Below, piece after piece: positions 1 through 5,726 of a stretch of DNA of 5,838 nucleotides. The DNA is taken from contig JACMIM010000861.1 in NCBI GenBank assembly GCA_014381165.1, forward strand, positions 1-5,838, read 5' to 3'. The stretch is from Roseiflexaceae bacterium (GTDB lineage Bacteria > Chloroflexota > Chloroflexia > Chloroflexales > Roseiflexaceae). Position 1 is the first letter of the stretch; every line of letters begins with the position of its first letter. The translations under genes were made by a program, and so were the position numbers. Below the pieces are notes generated by a model that was given only the letters and a program-made list of their open reading frames with translations, did no database searches and was not told where the DNA came from.

Positions 1-2
1 TC

Positions 3-185
3 GACCCATTCTTCACGACCCGCGATGATGGTACTGGTTTGGGCCTCAGCATTGTGCAGCAGATCGTGCATGAACACGGCGGCGTGGTCGAGGTGCAAAG
101 CGAGCCGCACCACGGAACACGTTTCGTGATGCGGTTGCCACGGAATGACCGCAGTATTGCGGTGCCGTCATGTGAACGGCTGTAG
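3..185 (+). CDS. Sensor histidine kinase, C-terminal end (partial)
   Basis: Only the last 60 codons are present; the gene begins upstream of the window. The visible part is the end of a GHKL/HATPase_c ATP-binding domain. An F-box-like DPFFTTR is followed directly by the G2 box GTGLGL (bases 30-47), then by SIVQQIVHEHGG and the closing strands up to FVMRLP. These motifs bind the ATP used to autophosphorylate the kinase's histidine, which lies outside the window. The FFTTR...GTGLGL spacing is typical of NtrB-like kinases, which fits the NtrC-like regulator at 897-2153 as its partner (inference). The frame ends at TAG 183-185, only 18 bases before the stop of the convergent copper-protein gene. 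The input signal cannot be judged because the sensor domain is missing. Confidence 0.9.
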   Translation, partial: DPFFTTRDDGTGLGLSIVQQIVHEHGGVVEVQSEPHHGTRFVMRLPRNDRSIAVPSCERL

Positions 186-203
186 CCTGCGGAGGTTTCG
201 ATG

Positions 204-566
204 CTAGGCCATTGACGCCATCTCGCGGCATGAGGCCGCGCAGCGTCGGCACGCCGCAACGCAGTCGAGCATCATTTGGTCGCCGTTGGCCAGGCGCGCG
301 CAATCCTGGGCACAGGCGTCGCAGATGTCGGCACAGACGCCACAAACCCGACCGTGAAACTGCGACATGCGCAGCATAAAATCAGCGCTCTGCTGGCAGC
401 TCTGGGCGCAGTCGAGCAGTAGCCCAATGTGCTGAGGCGCTGCGTGTTCGCCACCCATCCCAAGGCAATGTGACACCATCTGTGTACAACTACTGTGGCA
501 ATCGAGACAGTTCGTGATGCACTGCTGCATAGCGCTGTCCATCTGGTGGTCGGCGATGTGAGCCAT
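204..566 (-). CDS. Four-helix-bundle copper-storage protein (Csp/DUF326 family)
   Basis: The product has 120 residues and 16 cysteines, at positions 16, 20, 23, 27, 34, 53, 57, 75, 78, 82, 85, 89, 102, 106, 109 and 113. Most follow CxxxC or CxxC spacing along four predicted helices (about 8-35, 43-68, 72-93 and 97-118). This is the layout of the Csp family, whose members line the core of a four-helix bundle with Cys to hold many Cu(I) ions. No signal peptide or Tat motif is seen, so it resembles the cytosolic Csp3 type. The start at 566 was chosen because GGAAAGGAA lies 6 bases upstream and the family homology begins there. The frame stays open further upstream, to 845, but that stretch does not look like protein. 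It converges on the kinase gene and diverges from the regulator. No copper regulator is visible nearby. Confidence 0.9.
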   Translation of the reverse strand: MAHIADHQMDSAMQQCITNCLDCHSSCTQMVSHCLGMGGEHAAPQHIGLLLDCAQSCQQSADFMLRMSQFHGRVCGVCADICDACAQDCARLANGDQMMLDCVAACRRCAASCREMASMA

Positions 567-572
567 ACGTCG

Positions 573-581
573 TTCCTTTCC
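573..581 (-). promoter_or_regulatory. Ribosome binding site of the copper-storage gene
   Basis: On the minus strand GGAAAGGAA ends 6 bases before the ATG at 566. It supports the short 120-residue reading over the much longer open frame that starts at 845. Confidence 0.75.
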
Positions 582-883
582 GCTTGGTGCGTATCCTGAT
601 GCGGCGGTATGTGTCCGCACACCATGATGTGGCATCTTTTGGGCCGCGTTGCCGTTAGAAATGGCAGGTATGGGGACTTTACCGTGGTCTACTGCCGATA
701 AATCATCATTCTGTGGAACGCACCCGCGTGCACGCCGTTTTGTTTGCACGCTGCACTGTCGCATATGACACGTAGGTGTTGCAAAAGCCACATAGGTGCG
801 CTGAAGATCGGGAAAACGTCGCAGCTTGGGCAGCAGCAATGCCACGCTTCAGCGAATGCGGTACGATGCAATCCAGAACAGGC

Positions 884-890
884 AGAGGAG
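884..890 (+). promoter_or_regulatory. Ribosome binding site setting the GTG start of the regulator
   Basis: AGAGGAG lies 6 bases before GTG 897-899. The receiver domain (TRNILVIDDE) begins immediately after this GTG, so the start is preferred over the upstream ATG at 744. Confidence 0.75.
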
Positions 891-896
891 CGACTC

Positions 897-2153
897 GTGA
901 CACGCAACATTCTCGTTATCGATGATGAACCGAACATGCGCTGGGTGCTTGGGAAGGCGCTTGAACAGGCGGGCTACAGCGTTTCGTTGGCCGCAAGTGG
1001 CGACGAGGGGTTGACCGTGCTTGGCCACACGGCGATCGAGCTTGTGTTACTTGATGTGAAGTTGAAAGGCGAGGATGGGCTGACCGTGCTACGGCGGCTA
1101 CGCGAGCGGCGATCAGACATCGTGGTCATGATGCTTACGGCCTATGGAACTGTTTCGAATGCCGTTGAAGCCATGCAGCTTGGTGCGGCTGATTTTCTCC
1201 GCAAGCCCTTTGATGTCGAGGAAATTGTGTTCAAGGTTGCGCGCTCGCTCGAACGGCGCGCGCTCCAGCAGCAGGTCGCGCAGCTCACGCTTGCACAGCA
1301 CGCGCACATTTCCTTTGCCACGCTGCTTGGCAGTGCGCCGCTCTGGCAGCGTGCGCTTACCCATGCCCAGCAGCTCGCAGTCCTTGATGTCAACCTGCTC
1401 GTCGTCGGCGAAGCGGGGACCGGTCGCACATGCCTAGCGCGCGCAATCCATGCCGCCAGTCTGCGGCGTCATGCACCGCTGGTCGAGGCCGATCTTGCGG
1501 CATACACCGCGCCAGCGGAGGCGCTGTTTGGCAGCGGCAATGGCGTATGGGAACGTGCTGGCAATGGAACGCTGATCGTGCGCGGGCTGCTGGCAGAAAG
1601 CGACGTGGTCGCCGTAATCGCCACGCGCATGGCCTCCGACGGCGTTTCACCACGACTCATCATTATTGCTACCTTGGAAGAGGTCGCAGGCGCGCAAGTG
1701 CATGCCCTGACCCCAGGCCGTGTCGACGTTCCAGCGCTCCGCGACCGACCAAACGATATCCTGCTGCTCGCGCATGCGTTTGCCGGGGAGGCAAGGCTTA
1801 CACCTCACGCGATGCAACAACTGGAAGCGTACACCTGGCCGGGGAATGTTGCTGAACTCGCTGGTGTCATCCAGCGGGCAGGGGTGCTTGCAGGTGCTGC
1901 ACCGATTGATCTTGTCCATCTCCCCCGCGAGATCGCCGAGGTCGCGTCATTTGTTACGGCGCGCGGGATTCAGTTGCCGCCAGGCGGTATTAATCTCGAG
2001 GAGGTCGAACAACATCTGATCCGGCAGGCACTCAGTCAGGCACGTGGCAATAAAAGTAAGGCTGCCGATTTGCTCGGGTTGACCCGCCATACCTTGCTGT
2101 ATCGGCTGGAAAAATACCATATTCAGGGGCACGACGACACGACTCCGTCGTGA
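897..2153 (+). CDS. NtrC-like response regulator with degenerate AAA+ domain
   Basis: The product has 418 residues and starts at GTG. Residues 1 to about 118 form a receiver domain with an intact phosphorylation site: D9/D10, phosphoacceptor D53, T81 and K103. Residues 143 to about 345 resemble the AAA+ domain of sigma-54 activators. The Walker A motif is recognisable (GEAGTGRT, 171-178), as are LRDRPNDI (281-288) and YTWPGNVAEL (312-321). The region that should hold GAFTGA is shortened to LFGSGNGVWERA, and the Walker B stretch reads GNGTLIVRG with no Asp-Glu. Residues 365-409 are a Fis-type helix-turn-helix (GNKSKAADLLGLTRHTLLYRL). It is probably a phosphorylation-controlled DNA-binding regulator that works without sigma-54, inferred from the lost motifs. 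Its likely kinase is the gene ending at 185. Targets are unknown; the divergent copper gene is one candidate. Confidence 0.9.
   Translation: MTRNILVIDDEPNMRWVLGKALEQAGYSVSLAASGDEGLTVLGHTAIELVLLDVKLKGEDGLTVLRRLRERRSDIVVMMLTAYGTVSNAVEAMQLGAADFLRKPFDVEEIVFKVARSLERRALQQQVAQLTLAQHAHISFATLLGSAPLWQRALTHAQQLAVLDVNLLVVGEAGTGRTCLARAIHAASLRRHAPLVEADLAAYTAPAEALFGSGNGVWERAGNGTLIVRGLLAESDVVAVIATRMASDGVSPRLIIIATLEEVAGAQVHALTPGRVDVPALRDRPNDILLLAHAFAGEARLTPHAMQQLEAYTWPGNVAELAGVIQRAGVLAGAAPIDLVHLPREIAEVASFVTARGIQLPPGGINLEEVEQHLIRQALSQARGNKSKAADLLGLTRHTLLYRLEKYHIQGHDDTTPS
2130..2152 (+). terminator. Hairpin overlapping the regulator stop codon
   Basis: CACGACG (2130-2136) and CGTCGTG (2146-2152) pair perfectly around a 9-base loop and include the first two bases of the TGA stop. 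No T-run follows. It could help end transcription together with the larger repeat just downstream, or it may be chance in GC-rich coding sequence. Confidence 0.3.
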
Positions 2154-2157
2154 TGCG

Positions 2158-2204
2158 CAGCAACGAAAGGGGCCACGAGTATACCGCTTCCCGTTTCGTT
2201 GCTG
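2158..2204. terminator. Probable bidirectional terminator between convergent genes
   Basis: A perfect 11-base inverted repeat, CAGCAACGAAA (2158-2168) and TTTCGTTGCTG (2194-2204), encloses 25 bases. After one mismatch the stem can extend by GGG/CCC. It lies in the 62-base gap between the stops of two convergent genes, where a shared terminator is expected. The arms end in A and T triplets facing the loop, and no long T-tract follows on either strand, so a classical rho-independent mechanism is uncertain. Confidence 0.55.
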
Positions 2205-2215
2205 GCAACAAGCGG
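2184..2215. repeat. Alternative hairpin overlapping the terminator repeat
   Basis: CCGCTT (2184-2189) pairs with AAGCGG (2210-2215), and inside it GTTGC (2198-2202) pairs with GCAAC (2205-2209), leaving an 8-base bulge. It shares bases with the right arm of the larger repeat, so the two folds exclude each other. It ends directly at the stop codon of the minus-strand peptidase gene (2216-2218). Confidence 0.4.
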
Positions 2216-3553
2216 CTAGAGCGCCGGACGAATGGCGCTGTAGTAGTGTTTCTGCCAATAGCCACTGCCGATATTTGCAACACCAAGCCCAAGTGCAGGA
2301 CTCATCGCTTGAACAACATTGCCACCACCAATGTAGATGCCCACATGGCTAATGCCTTTTCTGTAGGTATTAACAAAGAAGACAATATCGCCGGGTTGCA
2401 AACTACTCGGGCTGTTGATGATTGCCCCGTACTTTGTGTTGTACTGCCCACCTGAACTATGGGGAAGGTTCAGGCCGTACTGCTTGTACACATATTGCGT
2501 AAAGCCGCTACAGTCGAACGACTTCGGCCCAACAGCGCCCCATACATAGCGTGAGCCGACGTATTGCAGCGCAAAATCGACCAAACTGCCGGCTGCTGCC
2601 GCCGGGGCTGGGGCGGGAGCCGGGGCTGCGCCACGCACAGGCGTTGATCTGCCGGTCGCAACCGCTACGGGTTTTGGCTTGGGCAGCGCTGGAATATCGC
2701 GAACCAGGGCAACCCGCCGGGCGACATAGTCGCTGACCGCAACCAATTCGTTCGACACCCAGCCAGTCTTGCCGTCCGGCGTCTGCACCTTGAACCAGTC
2801 CGCGTAGCGTCCGAGCAGATCAAGCTGGATATTCGCACCGAGCTTCGTCACACGCGCATACGCGGTGCCTGGGCCTTGCCGGAGGTTCACGCCGCCGTCG
2901 CGAAGTGTGCCAACTCGTGCGGGGTTGGGGTCGGGAATGGCGGTAAGCACAGGAATACGCTCCAGGACTCCTGGCAGCATGGACAGAAAATTGCCGTTCA
3001 CCCACCCCTGCTGGCCGTTCGGTGCTTGCACCTGTAGCCAATCGTTATACTGGCCAAGCAGGTCAAGTTGTACGTTTGCATCAAGCTTGGTCATCCCGAC
3101 ATACGCGGTAGCAGGACCGTCACGGAGATTGAGGTTGGGTTCAACAACCGTTGCAATCTTCGGCGGCGGCGGCGCAGGAATGTCCGTCGCTTCAGATAGC
3201 AAGCTGGCCGCCGTCTGATTCACGGCGAGAAGCTCGCCCATGACCCAGACGATACTGCCATCCGAACGCGCCGCTCGGTACCAGTCACCAGAGATGGCGA
3301 GTAATGTCAACTCAGTTCCTGCGGTCACTTCGCCAGCGAGGTCGTAGATCGTGCCGGGGCCGTGGCGAAGATTCGCTGATGGAACGGCGATGGAAGCTGG
3401 CACAGGCTTCAAGGTCAGCAGATCAGGGCGAAAATTACTCGCCGATAACGCGTCGATCTCGGCAAATGCCGCGTCGGGAACTGGCACGTCGAGCGAGATC
3501 GGCGCAATCGGAACGTTCAGTTCGTCGGAGACCACGCGTGGCTGCGTGGGCAT
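2216..3553 (-). CDS. Triple SH3-domain NlpC/P60 peptidoglycan endopeptidase
   Basis: The product has 445 residues. Three bacterial SH3 domains come first (about 53-111, 135-192 and 212-274), marked by NLRHGPGTIY, NLRDGPATAY and NLRQGPGTAY and closing WV...L strands. A Pro/Ala-rich linker (about 287-322) leads to an NlpC/P60 peptidase (323-445). The catalytic Cys348 lies in FDCSG and is the protein's only Cys. His403 is in SHVGIYIGGG, and Gln415 (VVQA) fills the third position. Family members cut peptide stems of peptidoglycan, and SH3 domains bind the wall. No signal peptide or membrane segment is seen, and a TAG stop sits directly before the ATG, so the frame cannot be extended. GAAGAAAG provides a ribosome site. 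An ArsR-type operator lies just upstream, suggesting shared control with the divergent arsenic operon (inference). Confidence 0.92.
   Translation of the reverse strand: MPTQPRVVSDELNVPIAPISLDVPVPDAAFAEIDALSASNFRPDLLTLKPVPASIAVPSANLRHGPGTIYDLAGEVTAGTELTLLAISGDWYRAARSDGSIVWVMGELLAVNQTAASLLSEATDIPAPPPPKIATVVEPNLNLRDGPATAYVGMTKLDANVQLDLLGQYNDWLQVQAPNGQQGWVNGNFLSMLPGVLERIPVLTAIPDPNPARVGTLRDGGVNLRQGPGTAYARVTKLGANIQLDLLGRYADWFKVQTPDGKTGWVSNELVAVSDYVARRVALVRDIPALPKPKPVAVATGRSTPVRGAAPAPAPAPAAAAGSLVDFALQYVGSRYVWGAVGPKSFDCSGFTQYVYKQYGLNLPHSSGGQYNTKYGAIINSPSSLQPGDIVFFVNTYRKGISHVGIYIGGGNVVQAMSPALGLGVANIGSGYWQKHYYSAIRPAL
2777..3130 (-). repeat. Tandem duplicated SH3 modules (second and third)
   Basis: The second and third SH3 domains of the peptidase are close copies. 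Over a hand-aligned 50-residue stretch starting at LNLRDGP and VNLRQGP, 29 residues are identical, including QLDLLG, the DW pair and GWV. The first SH3 domain is clearly more distant. This points to a fairly recent internal duplication. Confidence 0.6.
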
Positions 3554-3571
3554 CTAAGCTTTCTTCGAATG

Positions 3572-3593
3572 AATATCAATATATATTGATGTT
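3572..3593. promoter_or_regulatory. ArsR-type operator 1 (NlpC/P60 side)
   Basis: ATCAATATATATTGAT (3575-3590) is a perfect 16-base palindrome. After one mismatch on each side it continues with AA/TT. AT-rich TCAA-N6-TTGA repeats are typical of sites bound by ArsR/SmtB repressors. It matches operator 2 at 14 of 16 positions and lies 22 bases upstream of the peptidase start codon. Confidence 0.65.
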
Positions 3594-3601
3594 AATTCAA
3601 T
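3572..3601 (-). promoter_or_regulatory. Candidate promoter of the NlpC/P60 gene
   Basis: On the minus strand TTGAAT (3600-3595) is followed after 17 bases by GATATT (3577-3572), each matching four of six consensus bases. Transcription would start near 3565, a few bases before the GAAGAAAG ribosome site. The inverted repeat 3575-3590 would lie in the spacer and touch the -10 box, which suits a repressor site. Confidence 0.35.
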
Positions 3602-3704
3602 TTTAGCTGATTATTACGATGGTATCCGGTCAGCAACAGCTCGCGTGGAAGGATTGTACAGCTCGATTCACGGAAATATTACCTAGACTTAACACGAATT
3701 GCCA

Positions 3705-3733
3705 TTGACAGTCTATATGCCGTGCCATATCAT
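3705..3733 (+). promoter_or_regulatory. Sigma-70-type promoter of the arsenic operon
   Basis: A perfect -35 TTGACA (3705-3710), a 17-base spacer and TATCAT (3728-3733, five of six consensus bases) form a strong housekeeping promoter. The expected start, near 3740, falls inside operator 2, so a bound repressor would block initiation. Confidence 0.8.
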
Positions 3734-3750
3734 ATCAATATATGTTGAAT
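3734..3750. promoter_or_regulatory. ArsR-type operator 2 (arsenic operon side)
   Basis: TCAATATATGTTGA (3735-3748) is an inverted repeat with one central mismatch. It is immediately downstream of the -10 box and 15 bases before the ATG of the ArsR-ArsC fusion. The near-identity to operator 1 and this position make it the likely autoregulatory site of the fusion protein. Confidence 0.7.
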
Positions 3751-3763
3751 AAAGAGGACGCGC

Positions 3764-4582
3764 ATGGAGACACCACTATCCTTGGCACCACTCGCGACCA
3801 TCACGCTGCTTGCTAACGGACTCCGTTGGAACATCCTCAAAACACTCGCCCAGTCTGATATGCCCCTGGGCGCGCTGAGTGACGCCCTCGGCTTTCCGCC
3901 AGACGTGCTTCGCGCGGCCTTGGTGCCACTCCGCGAGGCTGGGCTGATTCTCGAGCGCCAAAGTGATACCGGGGCCGACGAAATTTTCTTGCGCACCGAC
4001 CTCCAACGGCTGCGCGACCTGTACATGACAGCTGGCGCGGACATGCATCCCGCAGTCGTCGACGCCACCATCGACCTGGAGCCGCCGTCTGAGCAGCGCC
4101 CACGCATCCTGTTTCTTTGCACCCGCAATAGCGCACGTTCACAGATCGCCGAAGCATTACTGCGAACGCTCAGCAAAGGTACGATCGACGTGATGAGCGC
4201 CGGCGCGCAGCCGGGTGACGTGCATCCGATGACGAAACAGGTACTCGCCCCCTACACCGATGTCGAGCAGCTCCGCGCCAAGCCAGTCAGTACGTTTACT
4301 GGGCAAGCCTTTGACTATGTGATTACGGTGTGCGACAAAGCCCGCGAGGTCTGCCCGACCTTTCCAGGTGCAACGCAGATGTTGCACTGGTCGACCCCAG
4401 ACCCGGTCGCGGTCGAAGGCACCATCGCCACCAAGCAGCGCGCATTCAACGCAACCATCACTGAACTGACCAATCGCATTCGCTATCTGCTAATCTTCAT
4501 CGAGCGCGATCAGAGCGCAGCGCGGGCGGGCGCGGGTGCAGGCATCTACATACACGATGTAGTTTCATCACGCGGCTTCTGA
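3764..4582 (+). CDS. arsRC: ArsR-type repressor fused to thioredoxin-type arsenate reductase
   Basis: The product has 272 residues. Residues about 8-90 form an ArsR/SmtB-like winged helix-turn-helix (LANGLRWNILKTLAQ, then LGALSDALGFPPDVLRAAL, then LREAGLI). Residues about 113-248 are an ArsC of the low-molecular-weight phosphatase fold. The catalytic loop is CTRNSAR (C119, R125), the redox pair is C190 and C197 (CDKAREVC, the same spacing as the Cys82/Cys89 pair of known thioredoxin-coupled ArsC), and D213 in HWSTPDP is the likely general acid. The reductase turns arsenate into arsenite. These three are the only cysteines, so the ArsR half has no cysteine arsenite site. AGAGGA lies 5 bases before the ATG. 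The gene heads an operon with the GAPDH gene 39 bases downstream and probably represses itself via 3734-3750. The last 20 or so residues are Ala/Gly-rich and unassigned. Confidence 0.92.
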   Translation: METPLSLAPLATITLLANGLRWNILKTLAQSDMPLGALSDALGFPPDVLRAALVPLREAGLILERQSDTGADEIFLRTDLQRLRDLYMTAGADMHPAVVDATIDLEPPSEQRPRILFLCTRNSARSQIAEALLRTLSKGTIDVMSAGAQPGDVHPMTKQVLAPYTDVEQLRAKPVSTFTGQAFDYVITVCDKAREVCPTFPGATQMLHWSTPDPVAVEGTIATKQRAFNATITELTNRIRYLLIFIERDQSAARAGAGAGIYIHDVVSSRGF

Positions 4583-4608
4583 CCGAGGGAATTGTGCCCC
4601 ATCTCTGT

Positions 4609-4619
4609 GGAGGAAGGAG
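4609..4619 (+). promoter_or_regulatory. Ribosome binding site setting the GAPDH start
   Basis: GGAGG (4609-4613) lies 8 bases before ATG 4622. A second AGGAG-like stretch follows, only 2 bases from the ATG. It rules against the upstream in-frame TTG at 4592, and the NAD-binding fold begins right after the chosen ATG. Confidence 0.75.
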
Positions 4620-4621
4620 TC

Positions 4622-5644
4622 ATGACCGTGACCGTCCGCATTGGCATCAACGGCTTTGGTCGGATCGGGCGGCTGGCCATGCGCGCAGCCTGGGGCTGGC
4701 CTGAGTTCACGGTTGCGCATATCAACGAGATCGGTGGCCCGGCCGCGACCTCCGCGCACCTGCTGGAATTCGACTCCATCCACGGCCGCTGGCGACGCGA
4801 CATTCGCGCCATTGACGACCACATCGTGGTTGACGACCAGACGATTGGCTACAGTAGCCACAAGGAGCCAGGCGCAGTTCCGTGGCGCGATGCTCATGTC
4901 GATATCGTGCTGGAGGCCAGCGGCAAATTTCGCTCGCTGGAGGCGCTGCAAGCCTACTTGGATGCTGGTGTCAAAAAGGTGATCGTCGCAGCCCCGGTGA
5001 AGGGTAATGTGCTGAATATTGTCATGGGCGTCAACGATCATCTGTACGATCCAGCACGCCACCACATCGTGACCGCCGCGTCGTGTACGACCAACTGCCT
5101 TGCGCCGATCGTCAAGGTCATGCACGAGGGCATGGGCATCAGCCACGGCATGATCACCACGATTCACGATATGACGAATACGCAAAGCATTCTGGATACC
5201 CCACACAAGGATTTGCGCCGCGCTCGCGCCGCGTCGCTGTCACTGATTCCGACGACCACTGGTTCGGCAACCGCGATTGGCATGATCTTTCCCGAGTTGC
5301 AGGGTCGGCTGGACGGCCTAGCCATCCGCGTACCGCTGCTGAACGCCTCGCTGACCGACTGCGTGTTCGAGATGCGCCGCCCCACGACGATTGACGAGGT
5401 GAACCAACTCCTGAAGCAGGCTGCAGAAGGGCCGTTGCAGGGCATCCTCGGCTATGAGGAGCGCCCGCTGGTGTCGGTCGATTACAAGGACGACCCGCGC
5501 TCGGCGATCGTCGACGCGCTTTCGACCATGGTCACGAACGGTACGCAGGTCAAGATTTTGGCCTGGTACGATAACGAATGGGGCTACGCTAATCGCCTGG
5601 TGGAAGAAGTCATTAAGGCCGGCGAAGCTTTTACTTACGCCTAA
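4622..5644 (+). CDS. gap: ArsJ-associated type glyceraldehyde-3-phosphate dehydrogenase
   Basis: The product has 340 residues, full length for GAPDH. The NAD-binding motif INGFGRIGR is at residues 9-17, the catalytic Cys155 in ASCTTNC, the base His182 in TTIHDMTNTQ, and the C-terminal signature is AWYDNEWGY (314-322). HINEIGG after the second strand, HDMTNTQ, HKDLRRARAA and VPLLNASLTDCVFE differ from glycolytic GapA and match the branch encoded beside ArsJ. In that pathway the enzyme uses arsenate in place of phosphate to make 1-arseno-3-phosphoglycerate, which ArsJ exports. It acts in the cytoplasm and follows the ArsR-ArsC gene by 39 bases, so the two are probably co-transcribed. It ends in tandem stops, TAA TAG. 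The assignment to this branch is from recalled family signatures; a glycolytic role is less likely. Confidence 0.92.
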   Translation: MTVTVRIGINGFGRIGRLAMRAAWGWPEFTVAHINEIGGPAATSAHLLEFDSIHGRWRRDIRAIDDHIVVDDQTIGYSSHKEPGAVPWRDAHVDIVLEASGKFRSLEALQAYLDAGVKKVIVAAPVKGNVLNIVMGVNDHLYDPARHHIVTAASCTTNCLAPIVKVMHEGMGISHGMITTIHDMTNTQSILDTPHKDLRRARAASLSLIPTTTGSATAIGMIFPELQGRLDGLAIRVPLLNASLTDCVFEMRRPTTIDEVNQLLKQAAEGPLQGILGYEERPLVSVDYKDDPRSAIVDALSTMVTNGTQVKILAWYDNEWGYANRLVEEVIKAGEAFTYA

Positions 5645-5726
5645 TAGGTTTGAAAAAACCACATATGTGCTACTATTGACCAGCCAAGTTCCTTAAATCA
5701 TTCAAGATTCATGCTCCAGGAGGAAG
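5645..5726 (+). other. Spacer downstream of GAPDH with short palindromes
   Basis: This 82-base AT-rich gap contains GGTTT-GAAA-AAACC (5647-5660) and directly next to it the perfect palindrome CACATATGTG (5660-5669). No T-run follows, so it is not a clear terminator. TACTAT (5671-5676) could be a -10 box, with TTGAAA (5650-5655) only 15 bases away, which is a weak pair. It is therefore unclear whether the next gene is in the arsenic operon. Confidence 0.4.

Larger units (their letters stand above)
567..896. other. Divergent spacer between the copper-storage and regulator genes
   Basis: No convincing gene lies in these 330 bases. The regulator frame is open back to 744 (+) and the copper-gene frame to 845 (-), but neither extension resembles a known domain and good ribosome sites support the inner starts. 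Small symmetric elements occur: GCGTGCACGC (726-735, perfect 10-base palindrome), TGTC-N6-GACA (757-770), and GGTA-N9-TACC (667-683). Promoters for both flanking genes should lie here, but I could not find a convincing -35/-10 pair on either strand. Confidence 0.6.

Noticed and set aside
224..240. CGCGGC-ATGAG-GCCGCG hairpin near the 3' end of the copper-storage gene
   Set aside because: It lies inside the coding sequence, upstream of the stop on the minus strand, and has no T-run; GC-rich coding sequence gives such stems by chance.
567..845. Open minus-strand frame extending the copper-storage protein by 93 residues
   Set aside because: The added sequence lacks any recognisable domain or signal peptide, the family homology starts at the ATG at 566, and a good ribosome site precedes that ATG.
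744..896. Upstream ATG that would lengthen the response regulator by 51 residues
   Set aside because: The receiver fold begins right after GTG 897, which has AGAGGAG at proper spacing; the upstream part looks like non-coding open frame.
1430..1855. 141-residue plus-strand frame inside the regulator gene
   Set aside because: An Arg-rich out-of-frame reading of a GC-rich gene, with no motif and no ribosome site noted.
3601..3704. Possible small gene or RNA in the middle of the divergent arsenic spacer
   Set aside because: No open frame with a ribosome site and no strong hairpin was found; the stretch appears to be plain promoter-proximal spacer.
4568..5206. 212-residue minus-strand frame opposite the GAPDH gene
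   Set aside because: It is the mirror of a clearly conserved plus-strand gene; the translation has no recognisable domain and no supported start.
5647..5669. Short palindromes after the GAPDH stop as a rho-independent terminator
   Set aside because: The stem is only five A/T-rich pairs and no T-tract follows, so termination here cannot be supported.
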